The notes under the pieces were generated by a model that worked only from the letters and a program-made list of their open reading frames with translations, was not told the origin of the DNA and made no database searches. A DNA stretch of 41,344 nucleotides from Alphaproteobacteria bacterium (GTDB lineage: Bacteria > Pseudomonadota > Alphaproteobacteria > Sphingomonadales > Sphingomonadaceae), in NCBI GenBank assembly GCA_030430365.1, contig JAUIFP010000023.1, positions 1 through 41,344 on the forward strand, in the 5' to 3' direction. Each line of letters opens with the position of its first letter. Within the stretch, counting starts at the first letter, position 1. Shown here in pieces: positions 25,531 through 34,127 of the stretch. The position numbers and the translations under genes are program-made.

Positions 25531-26180
25531 CAGTCGACCGATTCGTCCATCTTCGTCATGCGCACGGTGCGGCGTTCGACATAGGGATGGCCGTTTGCCG
25601 TACCAGTAACCTCCTGATTACCGACCAGTTCGCTGTAATTGACCATGACGAGACGATAGGTGAAATTCATCGTCACGCCCTCGATCGTCGCGGCACCGGT
25701 ACCGATATAGCGCGGCAGCTCGTTCATCGGACAGTTCGCTTCTTGCTCGATCGTATTTTGGTCGAAGGGCAGATCGGGAATCCTGGCTCCGGGCAGTATC
25801 CTGGTGCCTTCCGGCAGATGCGGTTTATTCTCGAACCGCCAGTCCTTTTCATCTGGCCCAACGGCACTGATGCCCAGAACCACACCGCCGCTTTCGCCTT
25901 GGGGGGTCAGCGTGAAATGACCGTCATGCTCCTCGATATGGGCAATCTCCGGCTTTTCGCTTCCCGGGTGCGGCAGGGCAACGCCATTCGTGACAACATA
26001 GCCAGGCCCAAGCGTCACTTCCCAGGGGCCATGCATCGACATGATTGCGAGGCCCTGCATATCGGCCTCGCGATTTTTGCCGCAAAGGCCGTAGGTTTCC
26101 CCCGCGGCGGCAGGTACGGCCAGGCACGTGCCGGCCACAACGAATGAAACAATGGGCGTAAGGATGCGTTCTGTGATCAT
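25530..26180 (-). CDS. Exported protein of unknown function
   Basis: About 216 residues from the ATG at 26180. The frame is open from 26321 but that extension lacks signal-peptide features. The N-terminus is a clear signal peptide (ILTPIVSFVVAGTCLAVPAAAGE). The mature protein has GPWEVTLGPGYVVTNGVALPHPGS, then a beta-rich body with YIGTGAATIEGVTMNFTYRLVM toward the end. I recognise no known family. Paired cysteines could form disulphides in the periplasm. Transcribed with the 153-residue gene downstream, and divergent from the exported protein at 26342 across a short region with a strong dyad. Confidence 0.65.
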   Translation of the reverse strand: MITERILTPIVSFVVAGTCLAVPAAAGETYGLCGKNREADMQGLAIMSMHGPWEVTLGPGYVVTNGVALPHPGSEKPEIAHIEEHDGHFTLTPQGESGGVVLGISAVGPDEKDWRFENKPHLPEGTRILPGARIPDLPFDQNTIEQEANCPMNELPRYIGTGAATIEGVTMNFTYRLVMVNYSELVGNQEVTGTANGHPYVERRTVRMTKMDESVD

Positions 26181-26213
26181 GGCCGCGAAGAAGCGGAGCG
26201 ATATGCAGCAGAG

Positions 26214-26237
26214 CAAGTCGTGATTTTTCACGACTTG
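26214..26237. promoter_or_regulatory. Perfect 24-base dyad CAAGTCGTGA-TTTT-TCACGACTTG
   Basis: Ten-base perfect arms around TTTT in the 160-base region between divergent exported-protein genes (starts at 26180 and 26342). Position and symmetry suit an operator controlling both directions. As RNA it could also form a stable hairpin in the leader of the plus-strand gene. No similar copy was found by eye elsewhere in the window. Confidence 0.5.
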
Positions 26238-26341
26238 TGATGGACAAGCCAGGCGCGCCATCTCCTCGCGTCTGGGTGGGAGAGACTGTTCGGTCCGGTC
26301 CCGCCCGCAAACGATCAACAATATTTTGGACCGCTCCGCCT

Positions 26342-27037
26342 ATGCCCTTGCCATTACAGACCACTGCCATCGGCTTTGCCGCCGCAGCCGCTTTGACATT
26401 CGCGGCTGGTGTCAGCTTCGCGCAGGATGGGATAAACGGGGCGCAGGGCAAGATAAGTGACTGGTCCGGGAGACAGGCCGACCTGTTGGTCTGGCAGATC
26501 GGAGCGCCGCCCGTGCCGATCGGGAAGGTTACGGAGGGCGGCACCTTGATATTCGAGCTGCCGGCCAGCTTCGATGCCACCCAGCCCCTGTCGCAGGTTT
26601 TCAGCTGCAGCGACGGCGGGACGACGAGCACCGATCCGGATGCAACATACTTCATTACTTCGTCGATGCTGATGATCGGCCTGGCGGCGGAGGAGAAACT
26701 CATTGGCGGAGCCGTCGCCGCATCGAACCGGGCCATCGCTCTATCGCGCGCGGGCAAGGCGCAGCCCGCTGCGGGACGCTATTACCAATGGCTTTACACT
26801 CCCGACGATGTGACGATCGAAGGCAATTGCGCGTTCGACATTTTCCCGGACGGCAAGACCGGGGTGGAGGTCAATTCCACTTACGACATGGCGCTGAAGC
26901 CCGGCTGGAACGTCTTCGAAATCGAACTGGCCGAGATCGAAAAGGTCGGCGACGCCCCGAATGTGGCGCGCCAAAGGGCCTACCGCGTCGTCGATGATCT
27001 GCCCGCCGATGCCAAGTGGTATTATTGGCCCGAATGA
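26342..27037 (+). CDS. Exported protein of unknown function
   Basis: About 231 residues from ATG 26342. The signal peptide is clear (TTAIGFAAAAALTFAAGVSFAQD). The mature part includes LLVWQIGAPPVPIGKVTEGGTLIFELP, a likely beta-sandwich start, then a helical middle (AAEEKLIGGAVAASNRAIALSRAG), and ends KWYYWPE. No known family is recognised. The ORF start could be further upstream, but the extension has no signal-like features. First of three plus-strand exported-protein genes (26342, 27100, 27699) that probably form an operon. Confidence 0.65.
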   Translation: MPLPLQTTAIGFAAAAALTFAAGVSFAQDGINGAQGKISDWSGRQADLLVWQIGAPPVPIGKVTEGGTLIFELPASFDATQPLSQVFSCSDGGTTSTDPDATYFITSSMLMIGLAAEEKLIGGAVAASNRAIALSRAGKAQPAAGRYYQWLYTPDDVTIEGNCAFDIFPDGKTGVEVNSTYDMALKPGWNVFEIELAEIEKVGDAPNVARQRAYRVVDDLPADAKWYYWPE

Positions 27038-27099
27038 CTTTCCGGGCCTCGCGCGGCGTCATCATCACGCTGCTCGCCATCAAGAGACTGGAGATTCCA

Positions 27100-27645
27100 A
27101 TGTTGGAATGCTTGAACCGTCATCTCCTCGCGCCTTTGGCGCTCGCTCCCCTCCTTGCGCTCGCTGCATGCGGCGGCGGTGCGGAAGACAGTGCGGAAGG
27201 AGAAACAGCGAGCAACGCGGCGGCCGGCGAACAGGCCGAGGCCGGCATGATCGAGGCGGATATCGACGGGCAAACCTACACTTTCCAAGTCGGCGATGGC
27301 AGCGAGAATGGCGTGACGGTGCAAGACAACGATCCCATATCCGTGGTTATCATTCGCGGCGAAGCGGACGATACCGAAGGCCTCCGCATAACGCTGATGG
27401 CACAGAGAGGCGCAGCGTCCGCCGATACCGCGCAACTGTTTGATGGGCCAGAGATGAACCCTCTCGAAAGCGAACTCGGTCTGGCCAAGATCGAGTTCGA
27501 CAATGAGGGCGAAGGCGGCGTCTATAGCGGCAGCTTTTCCGCCACGCTCGATCGCGTCGATGCGCAGATGATGACCGATGACATGGAAACGGTGTTCGAG
27601 GCGCCGTTAGAGATCAGCGGCACGTTCAACGCGCAGGCCCAATAG
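27100..27645 (+). CDS. Lipoprotein of unknown function
   Basis: 181 residues from the ATG at 27100, with GGAG 7 bases upstream. The signal ends in a lipobox (LLALAACGG, acylated cysteine at about residue 23). A short acidic linker (EDSAEGETASNAAAGEQAEAG) precedes a domain with IDGQTYTFQVGDGSENGVTVQDN and YSGSFSATLDRV, a beta-rich body. Probably anchored in the outer or inner membrane facing the periplasm. Family not recognised. It overlaps the frame of the preceding gene only upstream of its true start. Confidence 0.7.
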   Translation: MLECLNRHLLAPLALAPLLALAACGGGAEDSAEGETASNAAAGEQAEAGMIEADIDGQTYTFQVGDGSENGVTVQDNDPISVVIIRGEADDTEGLRITLMAQRGAASADTAQLFDGPEMNPLESELGLAKIEFDNEGEGGVYSGSFSATLDRVDAQMMTDDMETVFEAPLEISGTFNAQAQ

Positions 27646-27698
27646 GCCAGTGCAACGAACTTCCACGCCTCTCCGAACACAACCGAAAGACCTATGAT

Positions 27699-28160
27699 AT
27701 GAACCTGCGTGCCCAATTCCCGCTTCTTGCTCTCTCGATTGCCCTATCCGCTTGCGGCGGCGATTCCGGGGGCGAAATGGGAAATACCGAAGATGCCGCT
27801 GCCATGGCATCCGACAGCGAGGCGGAAACGGCCGCCATATCCGGCAACGGCGACATTCCCGAATGGCTGCCCGGCGGTTTTCCACTGCCCGACGATTTCA
27901 AACTCGACGGAGCGAACAATATCGGCACCAGCACCCATCTCATCAATGGGCGTTCCGATATGCCGGCGGACCAGATATACGACTTCTTCGCCGACGGGCT
28001 GGCCGAGGCAGGCTATGACGTCCGCTCGCGCGAAGACTACCGCGAACAGAATATGGTCTATTTCGAGGGCAATGGCTGCCACGATTGCACAGTCACCTTT
28101 ACCGATGCCGGTGCATGGCGCACGATGCGCATATCGCTCACTCTGCCTACCCAGGAATAA
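27699..28160 (+). CDS. Lipoprotein of unknown function
   Basis: A 153-residue lipoprotein. The signal ends ALSACGG (C19 as the acylated cysteine), followed by an acidic linker. The mature domain starts IPEWLPGGFPLPDDFKL and has DMPADQIYDFFADGLAEAGYDV, a pattern typical of small periplasmic domains of unknown function in alphaproteobacteria. A cysteine pair in GCHDCTV may form a disulphide. It follows the 181-residue lipoprotein after 53 bases. A hairpin at 28167-28186 probably ends transcription. Confidence 0.7.
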   Translation: MNLRAQFPLLALSIALSACGGDSGGEMGNTEDAAAMASDSEAETAAISGNGDIPEWLPGGFPLPDDFKLDGANNIGTSTHLINGRSDMPADQIYDFFADGLAEAGYDVRSREDYREQNMVYFEGNGCHDCTVTFTDAGAWRTMRISLTLPTQE

Positions 28161-28166
28161 TAGCGC

Positions 28167-28186
28167 GCAAGGGGGGAACCCCTTGC
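28167..28186. terminator. Hairpin terminator GCAAGGGG-GGAA-CCCCTTGC
   Basis: A perfect 8-base stem closed by a GNRA-type GGAA tetraloop, 7 bases after the lipoprotein stop and 10 bases before the stop of the convergent ligase-fusion gene. It would serve both strands. A T-run is missing on both sides. Confidence 0.6.
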
Positions 28187-28196
28187 CAGCACCTTA

Positions 28197-30803
28197 TCAT
28201 CCTCTGGCAAGCCAGCGCATCGGGCTGTGACGGACGACGTGCATGAAGGCCACTCCTGCTGTCAGCCCCACAATGGTCATCCCCCAAGTGTAGATATCGC
28301 CTTCACTCAACTGCCCTTTGTGAAGCAATCGCCATGGCTTGTTGGTCCAGGTGTGGACGAGATAGATGTAGAATGAGGCTGAAGCGACGGCCGAAATGAT
28401 CCCGACACTGAAGCGCGGAACCTTGATGACAGGGAGGAACAGCAGCACGAGAGCGATCAGCGCCAGGTATACCGAGCTCCCCAACCCAAAGGAATAAAGG
28501 GAGAGTAGGCAAATGACAAAAACACCCGCAAGTACAAGAGTATGCTGCGCATTCTTCATCGGTAATGCGAGGCACATGCCGAGATAGAACAGCGGCAGAG
28601 TGGCGAATGGCGCGGTTTGATAGATGGTCAGACCGTAACTAGGTAGATCCCGCGGTTCATCGAAAAACAGCAGGGGCGCAATCAGCCTTACGGCAAAGCC
28701 GAGCGCGCAGATGGCAATCAAGCACAGATACTGGTTGCTCCTCGTCCTGATGCGTCTGACGACCAGAACCTGGAGCAGGAAGACGATCGCGATGGCTTTG
28801 ATCAGGCTGTGCAGATACCAGTAGATGCCCTCGTCCCGGATCATCCCGGGAAAGGTCGGATGATTGACCAAATCGGTCATGAGCAGGACATTCGCCCAAG
28901 GGATGGGATGGTCCAGAAAGAGGCCCCAAACCACTGTAGCCCAGGTAAAGAGTGCCGTTAATGGAAGCAGGTGCGTGATCGACCGGAGCATTTTGGCCGG
29001 ACGGCCAGACACAAACATCGAATCCCAATTGGACTTGCAGAACAGATAGCCCGAAATGACCAGCAGGGCACTCGTCGCGCTGTCGCCGATCGACGTCAAC
29101 GGAGCGTGGATCGCGACAACCAGGGTAATAAACAAAGCGCGCAGGAAGATGATGCTCTCGATCCGCGCCGTGTGTTTGCTCACCGGGCGGCCATGCCGGG
29201 AGATTTCGCGCAAGCTCATCGCATGCCATTCGTCGGGCACGGTGCCGACGATTTCCTCCAAGATCATATAAGCCTGGACGTAGCTCAGACTATCTCCGCC
29301 AAGGCTCATGAAGCTCTCATCGGGATCGATATCGTCGCGCTCGAACAATTCGGAAAAGGCTGCGGCGAGTTTCTGCAGACGGGGATTGTCTTCCCCGGCG
29401 CTCCCTTTGCCCGAAGGTCGGTCTATGGCCCCGGCATCTCTCTTTGCGCCCTCGCCCTGAATTGATGCGAGGATCGCCTGATAGTCCGGCTTGCCGTTCG
29501 CCAGACGAGGAATCTTTTCAAATGCCGAGGCGATCACGCGGCCGGCAGGCAAATTGAAACGCTGGGCAAGCGATGTTGCCAGCGTTCGGGCTTCGCCGCT
29601 CCCCTCATAGGCGACGACGAGCCTGCGGTCGTCTCCGGTAGCGACCACTGTCCAGCCCATGCGGCTGGCCTCTTGCTCCACCTTGGCAAGCGATATGCGC
29701 AATCCGAACAGTTTCAGGAAGCGGCTCTTGCGCGCAGTTACGCGATAGATATCCGGCGCCACCTCTTCGGCGAGGTCGCCCGTGGCAAGCTCTTCAACTT
29801 CGTCGCCCCGCGCCAGGTCCTCGCGGGTCTCCGCGTATCCCATCATCACATTGGGGCCGCGGTAAGCCAATTCACCGACATCCTCGGCGGGTTCACCTGT
29901 CTCGGGGTCGACCAGCCTGAAGGAACCGCCCGGGATCGGCCCTCCTATACAGTCCGGGTATTCGGACAGCTTATCGGGCGGGACGTAAGCCATTCGCGCA
30001 GTCGCTTCCGTCGCCCCGTACATGACGAAAAATTGCGCATTCTGCTGCTCCGCGGAGTGATGAACTTTCTCGACCAGCTCCGGAACGAGTTTTCCGCCGG
30101 CCTGAGTCAGCAGGCGGACCGAATCCGGCAGATCGTCGATCCCTCCTGAGGCAAGCAACAGCTCGTATGTGTAGGGTACGCCGGCAATCGTGGTTGGCTG
30201 GCACCGCGCCATCAATTCACGAAAACCCGGGTCGGTCACCGAGAGGTTCGTCAATGCAATACTGCAACCGGCCGCAAGGCGGGAGTGGAGCACCGACAGA
30301 CCATAGGAATAGGCGAGCGGCAGCGTCGTGATTGCGCGGTCCTGCTCCTCTAGGCCCAGATAGCTGGCGATGGACCGCGCATTGGCGTCGATATTCGTCG
30401 CAGAGAGCCTGACCAGTTTGGAACTTCCGGTCGAACCGGAGGTGGAGAGCAGTATCTTGAGCTCAGGGTGAAGCTCTCCAACGGGTGTTTCGGTCACTTC
30501 CGTCAAACCGGACGATTGCGTCCAGACCAGTTCAGGCCGGTATAACTCGGTCAGCCGGGCAGTGTCTTCGGGCTTGCCTGCTGTAAGCAGCAAGACGGCA
30601 TGCCCGGCACGCAGCGCTCCAAGATAGGCAATGACCGCGGGCAGGCTGTTGTCAGCTTCGATCAATGCGAGGCGCCGTCTGCCGCCTGCGAAACCGGCCT
30701 CGTCCGCCTTCTGGGCAAGTTCCTGATAGGTGATGCTCTCGCCGGACTCTGTCAGGATCGCGACATTATCGGTAAAGCGCTCGAGATCTTCCCAGAAGAA
30801 CAT
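28197..30803 (-). CDS. Adenylation - carrier protein - membrane acyltransferase 3 fusion
   Basis: 868 residues from ATG 30803 (MFFWEDLERFTDN), which fits the usual first strand of ligases; the frame opens at TTG 30848. Three modules are seen. An AMP-forming adenylation domain has STSGSTGSSKLV (about 120-131), YGATEA (263-268), ATGD (340-343), a RKSRFLKLFGLRISL hinge and NGKPDY with the catalytic lysine (K438). A carrier domain has FMSLGGDSLSY (S505 as the phosphopantetheine serine). A membrane acyltransferase-3 domain from about 548 has LRALFITLVVAIHAP with H566 as the likely catalytic base, then about nine hydrophobic helices. It could activate an amino or carboxylic acid, load it on the carrier arm, and transfer it to a glycan across the membrane. 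Substrate and acceptor are unknown. Confidence 0.85.
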   Translation of the reverse strand: MFFWEDLERFTDNVAILTESGESITYQELAQKADEAGFAGGRRRLALIEADNSLPAVIAYLGALRAGHAVLLLTAGKPEDTARLTELYRPELVWTQSSGLTEVTETPVGELHPELKILLSTSGSTGSSKLVRLSATNIDANARSIASYLGLEEQDRAITTLPLAYSYGLSVLHSRLAAGCSIALTNLSVTDPGFRELMARCQPTTIAGVPYTYELLLASGGIDDLPDSVRLLTQAGGKLVPELVEKVHHSAEQQNAQFFVMYGATEATARMAYVPPDKLSEYPDCIGGPIPGGSFRLVDPETGEPAEDVGELAYRGPNVMMGYAETREDLARGDEVEELATGDLAEEVAPDIYRVTARKSRFLKLFGLRISLAKVEQEASRMGWTVVATGDDRRLVVAYEGSGEARTLATSLAQRFNLPAGRVIASAFEKIPRLANGKPDYQAILASIQGEGAKRDAGAIDRPSGKGSAGEDNPRLQKLAAAFSELFERDDIDPDESFMSLGGDSLSYVQAYMILEEIVGTVPDEWHAMSLREISRHGRPVSKHTARIESIIFLRALFITLVVAIHAPLTSIGDSATSALLVISGYLFCKSNWDSMFVSGRPAKMLRSITHLLPLTALFTWATVVWGLFLDHPIPWANVLLMTDLVNHPTFPGMIRDEGIYWYLHSLIKAIAIVFLLQVLVVRRIRTRSNQYLCLIAICALGFAVRLIAPLLFFDEPRDLPSYGLTIYQTAPFATLPLFYLGMCLALPMKNAQHTLVLAGVFVICLLSLYSFGLGSSVYLALIALVLLFLPVIKVPRFSVGIISAVASASFYIYLVHTWTNKPWRLLHKGQLSEGDIYTWGMTIVGLTAGVAFMHVVRHSPMRWLARG

Positions 30804-31241
30804 CCAGTTCGTGACCACTCCGTTTTGAAATGTCCGGCTCGGCCGCAAATGATTTCATCGCGGCGCAGCGGGCTATCCGAACCAAGTCTAGAACTGGCTC
30901 CCTACGGTATCTGAGCGACCAAATTTCTGGTTATGGGCAATCTATTGCTGACTAGAGAATTCGCATATTTCAAACAATCTCTACCGACGAAGTACCCCTT
31001 AATCACTCCAAGATGCCACATCTACGCAATCGCCATCAAGGCCGGAGCGGGCGCTGCACCATCAAAAACGCAGGGATGCGGTCGCTCGACCTGGCAACGA
31101 AGCGCCTCCGCCAGCGGTGCGCGGCATCTAAACAAACTGCGATGCGCCCGATCTCCTGCGCATACTCCCCCAAGCGACCCCGCCGCGTTTTGCAGAACGC
31201 AAGGTCCGCCAAGCGGCTGGAGTCAGGCCGGCAAGGGCAAT
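30804..31241. other. Intergenic region upstream of the ligase fusion
   Basis: About 440 bases between the alcohol dehydrogenase stop and the fusion gene. No convincing gene. The AT-richer segment 30900-31000 is the likely promoter for the minus-strand fusion. I see no clear dyad or RNA. Confidence 0.5.
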
Positions 31242-32357
31242 TCAGGCATTGAAGCGCAAGACGGGCTTGACCACTTTTCCGCTCTCTCCGGCCGAGATCG
31301 CTTCAGCGATGTCATCGAAGGCGAAGTATTCGATCAGCCTGTCGAAAGGGAAACGGCCGGCGAGATAATGCTCGATCAGTTCGGGAATGAAGGTCTGCGG
31401 GTCGGCCCCGCCTTCGACCACGCCCCGAACGACACGACCACCACTCATCAAGAAACTCGCTTCCGCCTCGACATTCATACCAGGCGGATAGGCGCCGACG
31501 AGAGCCAGCTCGCCACGCGGACCAAGCGAGGAGATCGCGGCGTTGCAGACGGCCGGTATCCCTGTCGTGTCGATGATATAGTCGAACCCTGCAGTGCAGC
31601 CCGCGGCAGTCGCAAACTCGGCCACGCTCCCCTCGTCAGCCTTGAAGCTGTGCGTGGCACCGAGTTGCCGGGCCAGTGCAAGCCGATCTGCCTTGAGGTC
31701 GATCGCCACCACAGTCTCCACGCCTGCGATGCCCGCAGCCATGATTGCAGAGAGCCCCACCGCGCCTGTTCCGATCACAGCCATGCTGCTGCCGCGTCTC
31801 GGCTTCAAAACGTTCAACACACTGCCCGCGCCGGTCTGAATCCCGCAGCCCAATGGCCCCAGGATCTCGAGCGGGACGTCAGCTTCAACCTTAACGACAT
31901 TGCGGGAATGCGCGATGGCGTGGCTGGCGAAGGATGACTGGCCGAAAATGTGGCTATGGACCGGCTTGCCCGCTTCGTCAGTCAGCGCGGTGCTGCCGTC
32001 CTGCCGGCCACCGCCGAAATTGAGCGGGAACCAATTGTGGCAATAGGCCGGTTCGTGATCGTCGCAGGACGGGCAATGTCCGCAACTGTCGAAGCTCAGC
32101 ACGACCTTGTCGCCCACCGCGAGGCCGGTAACACCGGGGCCGATCGCATCGACAATACCGGCCCCTTCGTGACCGAGCACGACGGGCTGCGGTATCGGCA
32201 CATGCCCGTCACGCATTACCATATCGGTGTGGCATACGCCGACTGCTGCCAGCGCAATACGGACTTCGTCTTCCTGCGGCTCTGCGATAGTCAGCGTTTC
32301 AATGACGGGCGGAGCGCCGATTTCCCGCTGAACCGCTGCTGTGATTGATTTAGGCAT
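31242..32357 (-). CDS. Zinc-dependent alcohol dehydrogenase (aryl-alcohol / class III-like)
   Basis: A 371-residue MDR. The catalytic zinc ligands are C42, H63 (GHE) and C171. The structural zinc cysteines are C92, C95, C98 and C106. The NAD site is GTGAVG (196-201) with D after the second strand (AIDLKADR), favouring NAD. GQSSFASHAIAHSRNVVKV and GPLGCGIQTGAGSVLNV match the aryl-alcohol / formaldehyde-class branch. AGGGAA lies 8 bases before ATG 32357, and the frame is open to 32402. It is last in the idnO-like operon, 75 bases after the SDR. An alcohol or aldehyde by-product of the sugar-acid pathway may be its substrate. An aromatic-alcohol role tied to region 1 is also possible. Confidence 0.85.
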   Translation of the reverse strand: MPKSITAAVQREIGAPPVIETLTIAEPQEDEVRIALAAVGVCHTDMVMRDGHVPIPQPVVLGHEGAGIVDAIGPGVTGLAVGDKVVLSFDSCGHCPSCDDHEPAYCHNWFPLNFGGGRQDGSTALTDEAGKPVHSHIFGQSSFASHAIAHSRNVVKVEADVPLEILGPLGCGIQTGAGSVLNVLKPRRGSSMAVIGTGAVGLSAIMAAGIAGVETVVAIDLKADRLALARQLGATHSFKADEGSVAEFATAAGCTAGFDYIIDTTGIPAVCNAAISSLGPRGELALVGAYPPGMNVEAEASFLMSGGRVVRGVVEGGADPQTFIPELIEHYLAGRFPFDRLIEYFAFDDIAEAISAGESGKVVKPVLRFNA

Positions 32358-32432
32358 CCTGGTTTTCCCTGAATTTGCGCGTGTGAGATGAAATCGGCTC
32401 AAATCTTCCTATGGGGCCACTGCTGCATCGCC

Positions 32433-33179
32433 CTAACCACGCCCGATATATGGCATGCTTGTGGCCATGATCGTCATGAACTGGACATTGGCCGTCAGCG
32501 GAAGCGAGGCCATTTGCAGAACCGCCTTCGCTACTTCTTGCGTATCGATAACGGGTTCCGGGCGGACCTCTCCGTCCGCCTGCAATGCACCGCCTGCCGC
32601 GCCGCCGCCAAGATGGGTTGCCGCATTGCCGATATCGATCTGGCCGCAGGCGATGCCCACGGCGCGCCCATCGAGCGATGCCGATTTCGTCAGGCCGGTG
32701 ATCGCATGCTTGGTCGCCGTGTATGCTGCGGAATGCAGCCGCGGAACATGCGCGGAGAGCGAACCATTGTTGATGATACGTCCGCCTTGCGGTTCCTGAT
32801 CCCGCATCACGCGAAAGGCTGCGCGCAGGCACAGGAACGCACCCGTCAGATTGACGGCAACCAGCCGGTTCCAATCTTCATCGGCGATCTCGTCGATCCG
32901 GGTCGAAGGAAGCGAAAGTCCGGCATTGTTGAACAGCAGATCGATGCGGCCGAACTCCTGCACGGCCTTGTCGAAAAGACTGCTGACCGAAGCTGCGTCG
33001 GCCACATCGGTGGGGCAAACGAGCGAATGGCCGCTTATCGCCTCCGCCGTCTCTTTGAGCGGTTCAGCGCGTCTGCCAGCCAGCACTACGCGCCAGCCTG
33101 CCTGCCCAAGCGCGATACTGACGGCGCGGCCGATGCCGCTTCCTGCACCTGTGAGGACAGCGACTTGCCCGCCGCTCAT
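32433..33179 (-). CDS. Short-chain dehydrogenase/reductase
   Basis: A 248-residue classical SDR. Coenzyme site GAGSGIG (11-17), NNAG (84-87), catalytic S140, Y153 and K157 (YTATK). RR following the second strand (AGRRAEPL) favours NADP. The family is too broad to name a substrate. It overlaps the 2-hydroxyacid dehydrogenase gene by 4 bases (ATGA) and so is translationally coupled in the sugar-acid operon, where oxidation or reduction of a keto-sugar acid is the likely job. Confidence 0.85.
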   Translation of the reverse strand: MSGGQVAVLTGAGSGIGRAVSIALGQAGWRVVLAGRRAEPLKETAEAISGHSLVCPTDVADAASVSSLFDKAVQEFGRIDLLFNNAGLSLPSTRIDEIADEDWNRLVAVNLTGAFLCLRAAFRVMRDQEPQGGRIINNGSLSAHVPRLHSAAYTATKHAITGLTKSASLDGRAVGIACGQIDIGNAATHLGGGAAGGALQADGEVRPEPVIDTQEVAKAVLQMASLPLTANVQFMTIMATSMPYIGRG

Positions 33180-34123
33180 GTCACTGGAGTCGTGAGGTCT
33201 TCGCCCGCCAGGAAGGCGTCGACATTCGCAATGACGAGATCGGCCATCGCCTGGCGTGTTTCAACGGTGGCGCTTGCGACATGGGGCGTCAGAACTGTGC
33301 GGGAAGAACTGCGCATAGCCTCCGGCACATGGGGCTCGTTGGCGAATACATCGAGCGCGGCGCCATTGATATTGCCAGCTTCCAACGCGTCGCACAGAGC
33401 CTGTTCGTCGACCACCGACCCTCGCGAAATATTCACAAGCACGCCTTCGCTGCCCAACGCCTGCAGGACTTCGGCATCGACCAGGTTGGCGGTTTCGGTA
33501 TTGGCCGCACAGGCCACGATCAGGACATCCGCCCATTCCGCCAATTCCGTGATGGCGGAAAAATGGCGGTAATCCGGCGCCCTCGCAGTGCGCGAGTTAT
33601 AGCCGACCTCTCCAAACGGCGCGACGCGGGCGGCAATGGCCCGCCCGATCCTGCCAAGCCCGATAATCCCGAAGCGCGCACCGCTGACCTTGCGCCCAAG
33701 CGCCATGTCGCCGCCCGGCCACTTGCCTTCGCGAACATGGGCATCGCCTGCAACGATGCCGCGTCTCAGCGCGATAATCAGCCCCACTGCGAGGTCGGCT
33801 ACGTCCTCGGTCAACACGTCGGGAGTGTTGCTGACACCTACCGACCGGCTGCTCGCCAGATCGAGGTCGACCTTATCGAAACCGACACCGTTGATCGCAA
33901 CCAGACCAAGCGCAGGAAGGCTGCGCATCAGGTCGGGCGGGCAACCGATATGGCCGCCTGTCACGACGATCCGGCAATCCTGCGCATTGCTGGACAGAAA
34001 GGCTTTTTGCGCTGCCTCGTCCATTGAATACCAGGGCACAAGTTCGACGCGCTTGGAGAGGCCGCCTTCGAGATAGTCGGAAAAGGGGCACAGTTGCAGA
34101 GCGTGAGGAAGTTGGTCGGCCAT
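33176..34123 (-). CDS. D-2-hydroxyacid dehydrogenase (glyoxylate/hydroxypyruvate or 2-ketogluconate reductase type)
   Basis: A 315-residue D-isomer-specific dehydrogenase. The nucleotide site is GLGRIG (155-160) with NSRTAR (176-181) after the second strand, an arginine there favouring NADPH. Catalytic residues R234 ([13 protein letters not shown]), E263 (NEPHVP) and H281 (LTPHVAS) are intact. This is the GhrB/TkrA branch, whose members reduce glyoxylate, hydroxypyruvate or 2-ketogluconate. With idnO upstream and gluconokinase in the facing operon, 2-ketogluconate reduction to gluconate is attractive, but the sequence alone cannot prove it. It begins 4 bases after the idnO stop. Confidence 0.87.
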   Translation of the reverse strand: MADQLPHALQLCPFSDYLEGGLSKRVELVPWYSMDEAAQKAFLSSNAQDCRIVVTGGHIGCPPDLMRSLPALGLVAINGVGFDKVDLDLASSRSVGVSNTPDVLTEDVADLAVGLIIALRRGIVAGDAHVREGKWPGGDMALGRKVSGARFGIIGLGRIGRAIAARVAPFGEVGYNSRTARAPDYRHFSAITELAEWADVLIVACAANTETANLVDAEVLQALGSEGVLVNISRGSVVDEQALCDALEAGNINGAALDVFANEPHVPEAMRSSSRTVLTPHVASATVETRQAMADLVIANVDAFLAGEDLTTPVT

Positions 34124-34127
34124 TGGA

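Noticed and set aside
30933-31937. A 334-residue plus-strand frame crossing the alcohol dehydrogenase
   Set aside because: Most of it is antisense to the conserved zinc dehydrogenase; the upstream part has no domain or start signal.
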